Part shown: piece by piece, positions 13,862 to 20,109 of the stretch
Layout: every line of letters begins with the position of its first letter
Position numbering within the stretch: position 1 is the first letter of the stretch
Virus record (IMG/VR): IMGVR_UViG_3300011116_000714
Coordinates: 1-23,431 of that record
DNA length: 23,431 bases
Reading direction: 5' to 3' (one strand)
Source: a virus
The notes under the pieces: generated by a model
Told to the model about the DNA's origin: nothing
The model's input: the letters and a program-made list of their open reading frames with translations, nothing else
Database searches by the model: none
Program-made: the position numbers and the translations under genes

Positions 13862-14227
13862 ATGATCTTGGGGCGTCTCCACGATACAGCCATGAAACTC
13901 CGCCAAGAGGACGCCGCCCTTTCGCTCCGCCAATTTGGCGCCGCTTACAATCTAGGATACGCCAAGATTAAACAACTGCGGGGAATGCATGGATTTCCCC
14001 TAATCGCGGGAAAGGTAATCCCGAGTGACTTTGATCAATGGCGGAAGGAGCAGGCTGGCCTGCGTTCACAGCATCCCGCAAATCCTCCACGCAGTGTCGC
14101 TGATAAAGCTCGTGCACTAACGTCGAGGAGTGATTCACGAGTCGCATGGCAACTGATTGAGAGCAGCCTGCGAGACGCAATCGCGTCACTCGGGTTACCC
14201 GCAAAGAGTGAAAACAATGACGTTTAA
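13862..14227 (+). CDS. excisionase-like HTH protein
   Basis: 121 aa from ATG 13862; ATG 13892 is an alternative. The section LSLRQFGAAYNLGYAKIKQL followed by RGMHGFPLIAGKVIPSDFDQW matches the MerR-type winged helix of excisionases and AlpA/DNA-binding phage proteins: helix, turn, recognition helix, then a short wing ending in the D-F-D-W segment. The C-terminal half is Ala/Arg/Ser-rich and less conserved-looking. Its last 260 bases run antisense to the end of the integrase gene, so the two messages are complementary there. Role inferred: excision or regulation of int. Confidence 0.6.
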   Translation: MILGRLHDTAMKLRQEDAALSLRQFGAAYNLGYAKIKQLRGMHGFPLIAGKVIPSDFDQWRKEQAGLRSQHPANPPRSVADKARALTSRSDSRVAWQLIESSLRDAIASLGLPAKSENNDV

Positions 14228-15071
14228 GCCCGCAAATATCCAAAAGCCTGCGCCAGCACAAGGACGCCCGTGTGCGGGGAACTTCACAGGTAAGCTCACG
14301 GCCTTCCGCTTTCATTGCCGTCAGCATGGGTTCGATAGCGGCCGGGATCGGAATGCTGAACGATTTTCCACGGCCGCCCTTGGGGCAGGGGAACGTCAGG
14401 ATCCTGTTCTTCAGATCCACGCAGGAAAGGGGGATCTGTGTTTCACGGAGACGGCAGCCGGTGGCCAGCGAGATCTCAAAAGAAACTTTCATCCACTCCG
14501 GCACGCCTTCGATGGACAGCGCTTTCCGCACGATTTTGATTTCATTGTCCGAAAAGACAGGTTTCACGCGGGCAATCGGGCCACGTTTAATTCGGTAATC
14601 AAGCAAGGCAACAGAATCCATTTTTCCAAGCAGTCGGCCTTGACGGTGAATCCATTTCAGAATCTTCAAATCTTGGCACGCTTGGTTCCGACCGGCCTGT
14701 CCGCCGGACGTGCGTGGAAGGTTTTGGCGCCATTTCAAATAAATTTCGCAGTCATTAGCGGAAAATGCTTGCAGACTTATTTTTTTCTCATAAATAAATC
14801 GCTCCAGATGACGCCACGAATTCAAGTAATAAACTTTTGTCAGAGGGGAAACGGGATGATTCTCGATCAAATCATTCACCCAGTCGTGGCCACATTTCGC
14901 CGTGTTTTCATGAACGCCAAGTCGGGCAGCTTCCGCGACTGCCTTGGCCCGGTGCAGGGTATTGTCGATGCGGTAACGGGTGGCCTTACTGCGCCACTTT
15001 CCGTCTTCGTTTTTGTAGCGAATGAAGTACCAGGGGGAGCCTCGTTTAACGTAGGAAAAGGCCATGGTCAC
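13968..15071 (-). CDS. int: tyrosine-family site-specific integrase
   Basis: 367 aa from a GTG at 15071; an ATG two codons later (15065) is likely the true start. The N-terminal arm-binding part (KRGSPWYFIRYKNEDGKWRS) and the SAM-like core-binding domain (about residues 60-150) precede the catalytic domain. Catalytic residues are Arg207 in TGCRLRE, a Lys in the CPKGGRGK hairpin (231 or 236), His288 and Arg291 in FHSLR, His314 in LVNH, and the nucleophile Tyr323 in ELYQRH. All are present, so it should be active. It lies beside a 3'-tRNA-like attP core at 15156. It would integrate the phage into a tRNA gene. Confidence 0.92.
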   Translation of the reverse strand: MTMAFSYVKRGSPWYFIRYKNEDGKWRSKATRYRIDNTLHRAKAVAEAARLGVHENTAKCGHDWVNDLIENHPVSPLTKVYYLNSWRHLERFIYEKKISLQAFSANDCEIYLKWRQNLPRTSGGQAGRNQACQDLKILKWIHRQGRLLGKMDSVALLDYRIKRGPIARVKPVFSDNEIKIVRKALSIEGVPEWMKVSFEISLATGCRLRETQIPLSCVDLKNRILTFPCPKGGRGKSFSIPIPAAIEPMLTAMKAEGRELTCEVPRTRASLCWRRLLDICGLKRHCFHSLRVTRVTRLRLAGCSQSVAMRLVNHSSTLVHELYQRHCVEDLRDAVNAGQPAPSAIDQSHSGLPFPRLGEIHAFPAVV

Positions 15072-15081
15072 AACGGTAACA

Positions 15082-15111
15082 TTTACTCAGTTTGAAGCAA
15101 TAACATACAAT
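15082..15111 (+). promoter_or_regulatory. possible rightward early promoter
   Basis: TTTACT (15082-15087) and TACAAT (15106-15111) are separated by 18 bp in the AT-rich gap right of the integrase start. This fits a sigma-70 promoter for the early operon, but the -35 is a weak match. Confidence 0.25.
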
Positions 15112-15373
15112 GAACTTTCCAAGCATAATAAATCAAAACGAAGAAAGAAATAGAACCGTGGGTTCAAATCCCACCCCGTCCGATGCTTATCATTACAACG
15201 ACTTACAGAGAGTTGTAAAGTCGCAGGTAATACCGGAGCTTCCGAAGCGTCATTACCAACAAGTAAATTTTAATAAACGGGGCGGATATAATCTGGCTCC
15301 GGATGCTTACGTTTGGCACCCGGATCCCGCCGTCCGGCTGGCGTGGTCTCGCCAAGTAAGGGGCGAACAGTGA
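15110..15373 (+). CDS. doubtful ORF running across attP
   Basis: 87 codons from ATG 15110. The first part translates the tRNA-like sequence (NRTVGSNPTPSD), a well-known artefact string, and no Shine-Dalgarno precedes the ATG. The last 25 residues (DAYVWHPDPAVRLAWSRQ...) look more protein-like, and the stop overlaps a GTG start. If it is real, integration at attP would cut the gene after about 17-25 codons. I lean towards non-coding for most of it. The region 15072-15369 otherwise holds attP and inverted repeats. Confidence 0.2.
   Translation: MNFPSIINQNEERNRTVGSNPTPSDAYHYNDLQRVVKSQVIPELPKRHYQQVNFNKRGGYNLAPDAYVWHPDPAVRLAWSRQVRGEQ
15156..15183 (+). other. attP core: 3' end of a tRNA gene
   Basis: GTGGG-TTCAAAT-CCCAC (15158-15174) is a perfect T-arm with the conserved TTCAAAT loop. 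It is followed by a 7-nt acceptor 3' strand, CCCGTCC (15175-15181), and discriminator G. No 5' tRNA half is present, so this is the portion a phage carries to restore the tRNA after integration. The matching tRNA would begin GGACGGG; G73 fits Ser, Asp or Asn types. Confidence 0.8.
15193..15257. repeat. two nested inverted repeats beside attP
   Basis: TTACAAC (15193-15199) pairs with GTTGTAA (15212-15218), and CGACTTAC (15199-15206) nearly pairs with GTAAAGTCG (15215-15223). Next, GGTAAT (15226-15231) pairs with ATTACC (15252-15257) and encloses CGGA-GCT-TCCG (15234-15244). They could be integrase or excisionase arm sites, or a structured 5' leader of the early transcript. Confidence 0.5.
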
Positions 15374-15525
15374 TTTCTTGGGAGCTCATGAAGGATCTGG
15401 CCCAGCTTTCGGGGCTGATCGTGGGTTGGGGCTTGTTTGTGGGATGCGGAATCGGCGGCCTATCCATAGCAGTCGCCGTAATTTGTTGGATTATCGATTT
15501 CGTTCGCAAGGAGCTAGGACGATGA
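15370..15525 (+). CDS. small membrane protein
   Basis: 51 aa from GTG 15370 (overlapping the preceding stop) or 45 aa from ATG 15388, behind GGGAG. The sequence is dominated by hydrophobic helices (LSGLIVGWGLFVGCGIGGLS and IAVAVICWIIDFV) with a charged C-terminal RKELGR. It looks like a hairpin of two membrane segments or one long one. It is the first gene of the early operon and ends in an ATGA overlap. Superinfection exclusion is a common role for such proteins, but there is no direct evidence. Confidence 0.55.
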   Translation: MISWELMKDLAQLSGLIVGWGLFVGCGIGGLSIAVAVICWIIDFVRKELGR

Positions 15526-15716
15526 GCGTCCGGGATCTCGAGGCCGAGGGAGTGTTGGGAGCCGTGGTGCCGTCCAAGTCTGTGGGCATGGCCGAATGGT
15601 CGTCTGCGACTGCGCTGATCGACCTACAAAGCCGGACGAAGCGCCTTGAGGCGGACGTGGCAAGACTGACCGAAGTTGTGTCGTCACTAATTGCCAAGCA
15701 AGGGCAGTCAAAATGA
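15522..15716 (+). CDS. small coiled-coil protein
   Basis: 64 aa from ATG 15522, with AAGGAG 8 nt upstream. The C-terminal half is a leucine-heptad coiled coil (LIDLQSRTKRLEADVARLTE). It is coupled by ATGA overlaps on both sides. No family is recognised. Confidence 0.6.
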   Translation: MSVRDLEAEGVLGAVVPSKSVGMAEWSSATALIDLQSRTKRLEADVARLTEVVSSLIAKQGQSK

Positions 15717-16045
15717 GCGCACTGGCCAGCAGGTTTCTCGTGCTTTGGAAAGTGGCCGGCGGGCCGGAGCTAATCGCAGAACACACATTTCACCCGACTC
15801 GGAAGTGGCGTTTCGACTTCGCGTGCAAATCTGCCCGCTGTGCCATCGAACTGGACGGCGGTGCGTTTTTGCCGTTTGGCGGTCGTCACGGCCGGGGGAT
15901 GGGAATGGTGAAAGACTGCGAAAAGTACCGGGCAGCAGCCGACCTGGGCTGGCGGGTTTGGCGGTTTACGACCAAGTGTCTGACGGTCGAAGCGGTCGCG
16001 ATGACTGCGAAATCATTCCGTCTTTCGATTAAGGAGAAAAAATGA
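15713..16045 (+). CDS. Vsr/DUF559-type PD-(D/E)XK endonuclease
   Basis: The 110-aa protein has the compact Vsr-like fold signature: EHTFHPTRKWRFDFAC with catalytic-type Asp35, then AIELDGG with Glu46/Asp48. A Gly-rich loop and a helix with KDCEKYRAAADLGWRVWRF follow, the typical helix and strand after the active site. Phages carry such enzymes near recombination genes, where they cut DNA junctions or nicked DNA. The usual ELK-type Lys is replaced, here by ELD, as in several DUF559 and Vsr relatives. It is coupled on both sides. Confidence 0.75.
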   Translation: MSALASRFLVLWKVAGGPELIAEHTFHPTRKWRFDFACKSARCAIELDGGAFLPFGGRHGRGMGMVKDCEKYRAAADLGWRVWRFTTKCLTVEAVAMTAKSFRLSIKEKK

Positions 16046-16224
16046 GCGAACCCAAAAACAACGACGAACAATTCAACGCACAAAAGGCAAAGGCAGTCGA
16101 GCCGACGCCTATGAACGACAAGCCGGACTACGAGCACGACGTGTACGAACGCGAGCACGGAGACTTTGACCGAAGCTTTGAGCGGTTTTGCGACTACTCG
16201 GGCAACAACCGGTACGGATCATGA
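16042..16224 (+). CDS. small acidic protein of unknown function
   Basis: A 60-aa ORF behind a strong AAGGAG. It is highly charged and likely disordered (EPKNNDEQFNAQKAKAV), with an aromatic C-terminus (SFERFCDYSGNNRYG). Coupled to both neighbours by ATGA-type overlaps. No homology is recognised. Confidence 0.55.
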   Translation: MSEPKNNDEQFNAQKAKAVEPTPMNDKPDYEHDVYEREHGDFDRSFERFCDYSGNNRYGS

Positions 16225-16436
16225 TGCCGAACAAAGCATTCCTAATTATGGAAACGGCCACGCTCCGGGCGAAGGCCAATTCAGCGGAAAAGGTGAGCGA
16301 CGCCGTAAATCGTGGCGACCTAACCGAAGCGCACCGGCTGGCCCGGCAGCACGAGCTGGCATGGCAAAAGCCGGAGCGTGAATTCCAAGACCTAAACCTT
16401 CCGCATATCACCAACGACTTTTGCGACGACGAGTAG
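16221..16436 (+). CDS. small helical protein of unknown function
   Basis: 71 aa from ATG 16221, which overlaps the previous stop. Two amphipathic helices (ETATLRAKANSAEKVSDAV and EAHRLARQHELAWQKPE) suggest a helical bundle, and the acidic tail ends in CDDE. A longer in-frame start at 16188 would lie inside the previous gene. Function unknown. Confidence 0.55.
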   Translation: MMPNKAFLIMETATLRAKANSAEKVSDAVNRGDLTEAHRLARQHELAWQKPEREFQDLNLPHITNDFCDDE

Positions 16437-16481
16437 TCGAAGCAAATCCAAGAAACCCAAACCAAGAAAGAAAATAAGAAA

Positions 16482-16967
16482 ATGGCAATAGTAGCAAGCA
16501 GAGGCGGATCATACACACCAGCGACCGAAGGATCGCACGACGCAGTTTTCTGTGATGTGGAAGATCTCGGCGTGGTCGAAACCCAGTACGGAAAGAAACA
16601 CCAGGTCAGGATCGTCTGGCAGCTGGCGGCGAAGATGGACGACGGACGGCCGTTTACGATCGGGCGTCGGTACGGTCTGAGCCTTCACGAAAAGTCGGCG
16701 CTGTTCAAGGATCTGAAGTCCTACGCCAAGAAGGCCCCACCGCAGAATCTCGACCTAGAGACTCTGATCGGCAAACCCTGTCAGATTCTCGTGACCCACA
16801 CGGAGCGCGACGGATCCACCTACGCCAACGTGCAGGCCGTTCTGCCCGCGGGCAAAGTCAAGGTGACCGTGGATAAGGACTTCGTCAGGAAGTGCCTTCG
16901 ATCTGGAACAGCCGAAACGGTGAGAATCGGCGAAGAAGACGGCGACGGAAACAACGTCCCCTTTTAA
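16482..16967 (+). CDS. single-stranded DNA-binding-like protein
   Basis: A 161-aa protein. The core, with FDGRRYGLSLHEKSALFK-type sequence (about 57-76) and LIGKPCQILVTHTERDGSTY (95-114), matches phage OB-fold proteins of the DUF669/SSB-like kind. The acidic C-terminus EEDGDGNNVPF ends in the -PF tip that SSBs use to recruit partner proteins. It is followed closely by a RecB-type exonuclease, as in phage recombination modules. A 45-nt gap separates it from the tiny genes before it. Confidence 0.65.
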   Translation: MAIVASRGGSYTPATEGSHDAVFCDVEDLGVVETQYGKKHQVRIVWQLAAKMDDGRPFTIGRRYGLSLHEKSALFKDLKSYAKKAPPQNLDLETLIGKPCQILVTHTERDGSTYANVQAVLPAGKVKVTVDKDFVRKCLRSGTAETVRIGEEDGDGNNVPF

Positions 16968-16997
16968 CCCGGAAACAAACGAGATCCTAACCAACCA

Positions 16998-17031
16998 GAG
17001 CCGGCGGATGTTCTATCCGTCTGTCCGGCTC
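16998..17031 (+). other. two-tier RNA hairpin in an intergenic gap
   Basis: GAGCCGG (16998-17004) pairs with CCGGCTC (17025-17031), enclosing CGGAT-GTTCT-ATCCG (17005-17019) and a one-sided 5-nt bulge. The stem is 12 bp in all. No T-run follows (GGAAAATC), so it is probably not an intrinsic terminator. It may protect the SSB mRNA end or control translation of the next gene. Confidence 0.5.
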
Positions 17032-17043
17032 GGAAAATCAAAA

Positions 17044-17136
17044 ATGCAAATCCTTACAATTTTAACTCAGATCGCAATCCCCACCATCGTCGTGGCTCTT
17101 TTCGCCATTTCGATCGGATGGATCCGCAACTGGTAA
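17044..17136 (+). CDS. 30-aa single-pass membrane peptide
   Basis: MQILTILTQIAIPTIVVALF... is almost entirely hydrophobic, with a WIRNW end. It lies between the hairpin and the exonuclease gene (4 nt gap). The length and composition suit a membrane micropeptide such as an exclusion or pinholin-like factor, but it could be spurious. Confidence 0.4.
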   Translation: MQILTILTQIAIPTIVVALFAISIGWIRNW

Positions 17137-17140
17137 AGCC

Positions 17141-17905
17141 ATGGCACCTATCATCGCAACCGCAAAGACCGAGTCGTCGCACTACTACATGGCGACAGGC
17201 GAGTCGTGCCATGGCGATCTACGCTCCGCCCGCAAGGTGGGGGCGTATCCGTCGGTGACCACAATTCTGGCAGCCGCCGGCCCAAGCAAGACCGGACTGA
17301 TGAACTGGAAAGAAGAACAGGCGATCCTTTCCGCTTTATCACTCCCCCGGGAAACATACGAAACTGACGCCGACTTTGCCAAGCGGGTCGTCCTGGACAG
17401 CCGGAAGGAGGTGGAGGCCGCAGCTGTCCGGGGAACCCACATTCACTCTCTGGCAGAAACGCTCATCAACGGTGAGGAACCAGGTGAACTGGTCACAGGC
17501 TATGAGCCGCACTACGAGTCGTTGAAGGAATGGCATAAAGACGTAACAAAAGTACACGCCAGCGAGTCCGTCCTAGTGAATGAAGCCGAAGGATACGCGG
17601 GCCGAGTGGATCTGATTTGCGACATCAATGGAGAGATCGAGGTGGTCGATTTCAAAACCCGCAAATTTAAGAACGGCAAGGCGACAGGATATGAAACCGA
17701 CCTGCTTCAGTTGTCCGCGTATGCGAACGCATTCACGGACGAGTACATGGCATGCCGAAATGTGCTGATTGATCCAGTGACCGGACAGCTGGCAGAAGTC
17801 AAATACACATCGGAGCAGGTCTGCTTTGCATTCGAGGCATTCAAAGCGATCTGCAAAGTCTGGCGATGGCTCAAAAAATACGACCCTCGGGAGGTGAAAC
17901 TATAA
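17141..17905 (+). CDS. RecB/Cas4-type PD-(D/E)XK exonuclease
   Basis: A 254-aa protein with the family motifs in order: GTHIHSLAE (98-106, Cas4/RecB motif I His), GRVDLICD (154-161, catalytic Asp157), VVDFKTRK (168-175, Asp170 and Lys172) and LLQLSAYANAF (188-198, the QxxxY motif IV). It would resect DNA ends for phage recombination and probably works with the upstream SSB-like protein. No single-strand annealing protein is obvious next to it. The stop overlaps the next ATG (TAATG). Confidence 0.88.
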   Translation: MAPIIATAKTESSHYYMATGESCHGDLRSARKVGAYPSVTTILAAAGPSKTGLMNWKEEQAILSALSLPRETYETDADFAKRVVLDSRKEVEAAAVRGTHIHSLAETLINGEEPGELVTGYEPHYESLKEWHKDVTKVHASESVLVNEAEGYAGRVDLICDINGEIEVVDFKTRKFKNGKATGYETDLLQLSAYANAFTDEYMACRNVLIDPVTGQLAEVKYTSEQVCFAFEAFKAICKVWRWLKKYDPREVKL

Positions 17906-18492
17906 TGAAAATCACAGCAATAACTAAATTTAAACAAGGCGATTTATGGAATGCCTTGCAAAAAGCAAGCTGGACGCAAACCGAATTAGCGAAAAGGACG
18001 GGTATCCACGTAACAACAATTGGAGAGTATTGCAATTTGAAGGCCAAGCCAAACACTGACCAAGCCAACAAAATTCAAAAAGCATTTGGGGCTGTTGGCG
18101 TCTTTGTTGATGTTTCAGCAATTTGGCCTGCCGAATTTGTTGGAGTTAAAAAAGCCATAACGGTTCAACAAACTCAAGAAATAGACGTTCACTTACTTCA
18201 ATCAAATCCGCATGAGTTGCATGATACGTGCAAGCCGGACGTTGAATTGCTTAAAACCAAAATAGATCAAGCACTGCATACATTAGATGCAAGGGAACAG
18301 TTTGTAATGCATGAAAGATTTTATAAACAAAAAACCTACGATGAAATCTGCAAAAAAGTTCCGGTCACTAAATCCAGAATTCAGCAGATTGAATTACGGG
18401 CTTTAAGAAGATTGCGTAACTCAAAAAAGGCTTTGGTTCATCTGGGCGAAGCCAGAGCTGCGCTTATTCCAACAAGGATGTCATTTGTATGA
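17905..18492 (+). CDS. XRE HTH fused to sigma-70 region 4-like domain
   Basis: 195 aa from ATG 17905, with GGGAGG upstream. Residues 10-62 are a Cro/XRE helix-turn-helix (ALQKASWTQTELAKRTGIHV, TTIGEYCNLKAKPNTDQANK). Residues 118-172 match sigma-70 region 4: LDAREQFVMHERFY, KTYDEICKKVPVTKSRIQQI, ELRALRRLRN, including the -35 recognition helix. The middle (65-115) is a linker. No region 2 is present, so it is not a full sigma factor. It could redirect host RNA polymerase or repress -35-containing promoters. The gene is AT-rich against its GC-rich neighbours, indicating foreign origin. Confidence 0.75.
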   Translation: MKITAITKFKQGDLWNALQKASWTQTELAKRTGIHVTTIGEYCNLKAKPNTDQANKIQKAFGAVGVFVDVSAIWPAEFVGVKKAITVQQTQEIDVHLLQSNPHELHDTCKPDVELLKTKIDQALHTLDAREQFVMHERFYKQKTYDEICKKVPVTKSRIQQIELRALRRLRNSKKALVHLGEARAALIPTRMSFV

Positions 18493-18641
18493 TCGACATC
18501 CTTCCCGATCAAACGACGCACGAGCAACTGCTCAACCGCGTCCGGGCGCTGGCCCGTGAACTAGCCGAGGCGAAGGCAGCGCTGGCGGCCGCCGAAACAC
18601 GCGAAAACGTCCTGATCGACCGGATCCGGGAAGGACTGTGA
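18489..18641 (+). CDS. 50-aa coiled-coil protein
   Basis: From ATG 18489, overlapping the regulator's stop. A long charged Ala/Leu/Arg helix (LNRVRALARELAEAKAALAA) predicts a coiled coil. The stop overlaps the GTG of the 3D-domain gene. It is GC-rich again, unlike the gene before. Function unknown. Confidence 0.5.
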   Translation: MIDILPDQTTHEQLLNRVRALARELAEAKAALAAAETRENVLIDRIREGL

Positions 18642-19060
18642 GGACGCTGCTTTCAATCCTCGCATTCCTTGGCGCCACAATATGCCAGGGATCCAACGTC
18701 ATGGTCGATTGCAGGCCGGAGGCAAAGCGGATCGACGTGAAAAAGATCAAAGTTCGCATCACTGGCTATTGGCCGGGAGAGGATGAGTGGTCGAGTCGGT
18801 TCCAATCGAGCACGGGCACACGCCTGCGGGCTGGCCGTCACTGCGCCGTGGACCCCGACATCATTCCGCTGTGGTCAAAGATTAAAATCCTCAACGGCAA
18901 GCGGGAGTGGGTGGCGGTGGATACCGGATCCGCCGTCATCAGTAAGAAGGCCAGCGGGGGCAAGCTGCCGGTGATCGACGTGTTTGCTGCGAGTGAAGCG
19001 CAATTCAACGCTATGAGGCTGCCGAAGGTGGCGACGGTGGAGGTGACCCGTGCGAACTAA
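18638..19060 (+). CDS. secreted 3D-domain (RlpA-like barrel) protein
   Basis: 140 aa from GTG 18638. A short signal peptide (MRTLLSILAFLGATICQG) is followed by a double-psi beta-barrel with the three-aspartate (3D) pattern: VDPDIIPLWS (Asp72), WVAVDTGSAV (Asp95) and VIDVFAAS (Asp114). These are the residues of YuiC/MltA-type 3D domains, which act on glycan strands of peptidoglycan. A signal peptide on such an enzyme in the early operon is unusual. It may modify the wall to block other phages, or prepare it for lysis. Confidence 0.75.
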   Translation: MRTLLSILAFLGATICQGSNVMVDCRPEAKRIDVKKIKVRITGYWPGEDEWSSRFQSSTGTRLRAGRHCAVDPDIIPLWSKIKILNGKREWVAVDTGSAVISKKASGGKLPVIDVFAASEAQFNAMRLPKVATVEVTRAN

Positions 19061-19331
19061 AAAAGCGACAGTGATGAGCGCAAGGATGAGGGCGCTGCGC
19101 AAAGGCGATACGAGGCCGACACTCCGGCGACTCGGAGTAATAGCGACCAAGCTGCGTCACGACCTATGCTTGCCGAGCACGTTCCGCCTGGGGGCCGAGC
19201 TCGAATGTAGCTACAAAACGATCCAGCGGGATATCGATCTCCTGCGGGATTTCTTTGGGTATCAGCTCGAATACGACCGCAGCAAATTTATTTACAAGCT
19301 GACGGGGCCGCTTCCGGAGGCCGTGCTGTGA
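19050..19331 (+). CDS. DeoR/HTH_11-like DNA-binding protein
   Basis: 93 aa from GTG 19050, inside the end of the previous gene. A basic arm is followed by the HTH (residues 42-68, PSTFRLGAELECSYKTIQRD with IDLLRDFFG), matching the N-terminal HTH of DeoR/WYL regulators, then a short wing (YQLEYDRSKFIYKL). The C-terminal ligand-binding domain is absent. Likely a transcriptional regulator. Confidence 0.65.
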   Translation: MRTKKATVMSARMRALRKGDTRPTLRRLGVIATKLRHDLCLPSTFRLGAELECSYKTIQRDIDLLRDFFGYQLEYDRSKFIYKLTGPLPEAVL

Positions 19332-19456
19332 CGTTGCAGAAACTTCTGACCATGTTCTCCGCCCGCGTGATTGGCACCTACACGCCTGCGCAGTACGCCC
19401 AGCAAGTCATCATCGCCCGTAAGAACCGGATGCGGTGGGGAATGGGGCAGTGGTAA
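19328..19456 (+). CDS. 42-aa basic protein of unknown function
   Basis: From GTG 19328, overlapping the preceding stop. Contains QYAQQVIIARKNRMRWGMGQ; small, basic and aromatic. Coupling supports translation, but no family is recognised. Confidence 0.4.
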   Translation: MTLQKLLTMFSARVIGTYTPAQYAQQVIIARKNRMRWGMGQW

Positions 19457-19473
19457 ATAAAAAAGGATTAAAT

Positions 19474-19863
19474 ATGAAATACGAAATTAATCATGATCAA
19501 CTAAAAGAAATGCTGATACTGCAAAAAGAATGCTCTGATGCGTTAGATCAACTTTCAGAAATAGGAATTCAGTTAGAGGGAATGAAACTACGCATTCCTC
19601 AGTATTTTGCTTTGCTTAATCTTGTTTTCGACATTTTGGGAATGCCGATGGATGGGTTTAGTAAATTCGAGAAAGAAAACCCGACCTTAGATAACCCAAC
19701 GCTTTGTATGAGGTATTCAAAGATACAAAACAAAAAGCCATACACATTTTGCAGGGATAATTTTATCGAAGGATGTTTAGAACTTTTATCGAAAAACAAA
19801 ATTAATGAATGCCTAAAATTTATGATTGATGCAGTGCCCGAAAAACAAAACAGCCAAAAATAA
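19474..19863 (+). CDS. AT-rich hypothetical protein
   Basis: 129 aa from ATG 19474, behind AAAGGA. Two helical halves (HDQLKEMLILQKECSDALDQ, and CLELLSKNKINECLKFMIDA) surround a Pro-rich middle. Codon use is strongly A/T-ending, unlike the flanking GC-rich genes. I do not recognise a family. It shares its composition, and probably its origin, with the next ORF. Confidence 0.55.
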   Translation: MKYEINHDQLKEMLILQKECSDALDQLSEIGIQLEGMKLRIPQYFALLNLVFDILGMPMDGFSKFEKENPTLDNPTLCMRYSKIQNKKPYTFCRDNFIEGCLELLSKNKINECLKFMIDAVPEKQNSQK

Positions 19864-19872
19864 GGAGAAAAT

Positions 19873-20100
19873 ATGGAATCAAATCTAACAGAACTAAATG
19901 CAATACTTAAAAGCATATCGGATTCGCTTAAACAAATTACTTCAAAAATGGAAAAGGGAATTGTGGTAGTAATGGCGGCCAATTCGCCGTCACTGCCTAT
20001 TAGATTAGATGAAGACAGTCCCTCATTTGCAGTCGATGTTAATCCTAATGCTGAACCTATTGATGTTCGTATTCGCGGCACTGTGAGTGTTGATAGCTAA
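19873..20100 (+). CDS. AT-rich small hypothetical protein
   Basis: 75 aa with AAGGAG 7 nt before the ATG. An N-terminal coiled-coil helix (LNAILKSISDSLKQITSKME) is followed by a beta-prone, acidic tail (PIDVRIRGTVSVDS). Low GC like the preceding gene. Function unknown. Confidence 0.55.
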   Translation: MESNLTELNAILKSISDSLKQITSKMEKGIVVVMAANSPSLPIRLDEDSPSFAVDVNPNAEPIDVRIRGTVSVDS

Positions 20101-20109
20101 TCGCAAGTC

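Noticed and set aside
14157-15095. 312-aa plus-strand open frame opposite the integrase
   Set aside because: It is antisense to an integrase with all catalytic residues; its composition (His, Gln, Arg, Phe-rich) and lack of motifs mark it as a shadow frame.
15151-15183. A complete tRNA gene
   Set aside because: Only the T-arm, acceptor 3' strand and discriminator are present; no anticodon or D arm can be folded upstream.
17025-17043. Intrinsic terminator after the SSB-like gene
   Set aside because: The hairpin is strong, but the following bases (GGAAAATC) lack a T-run.
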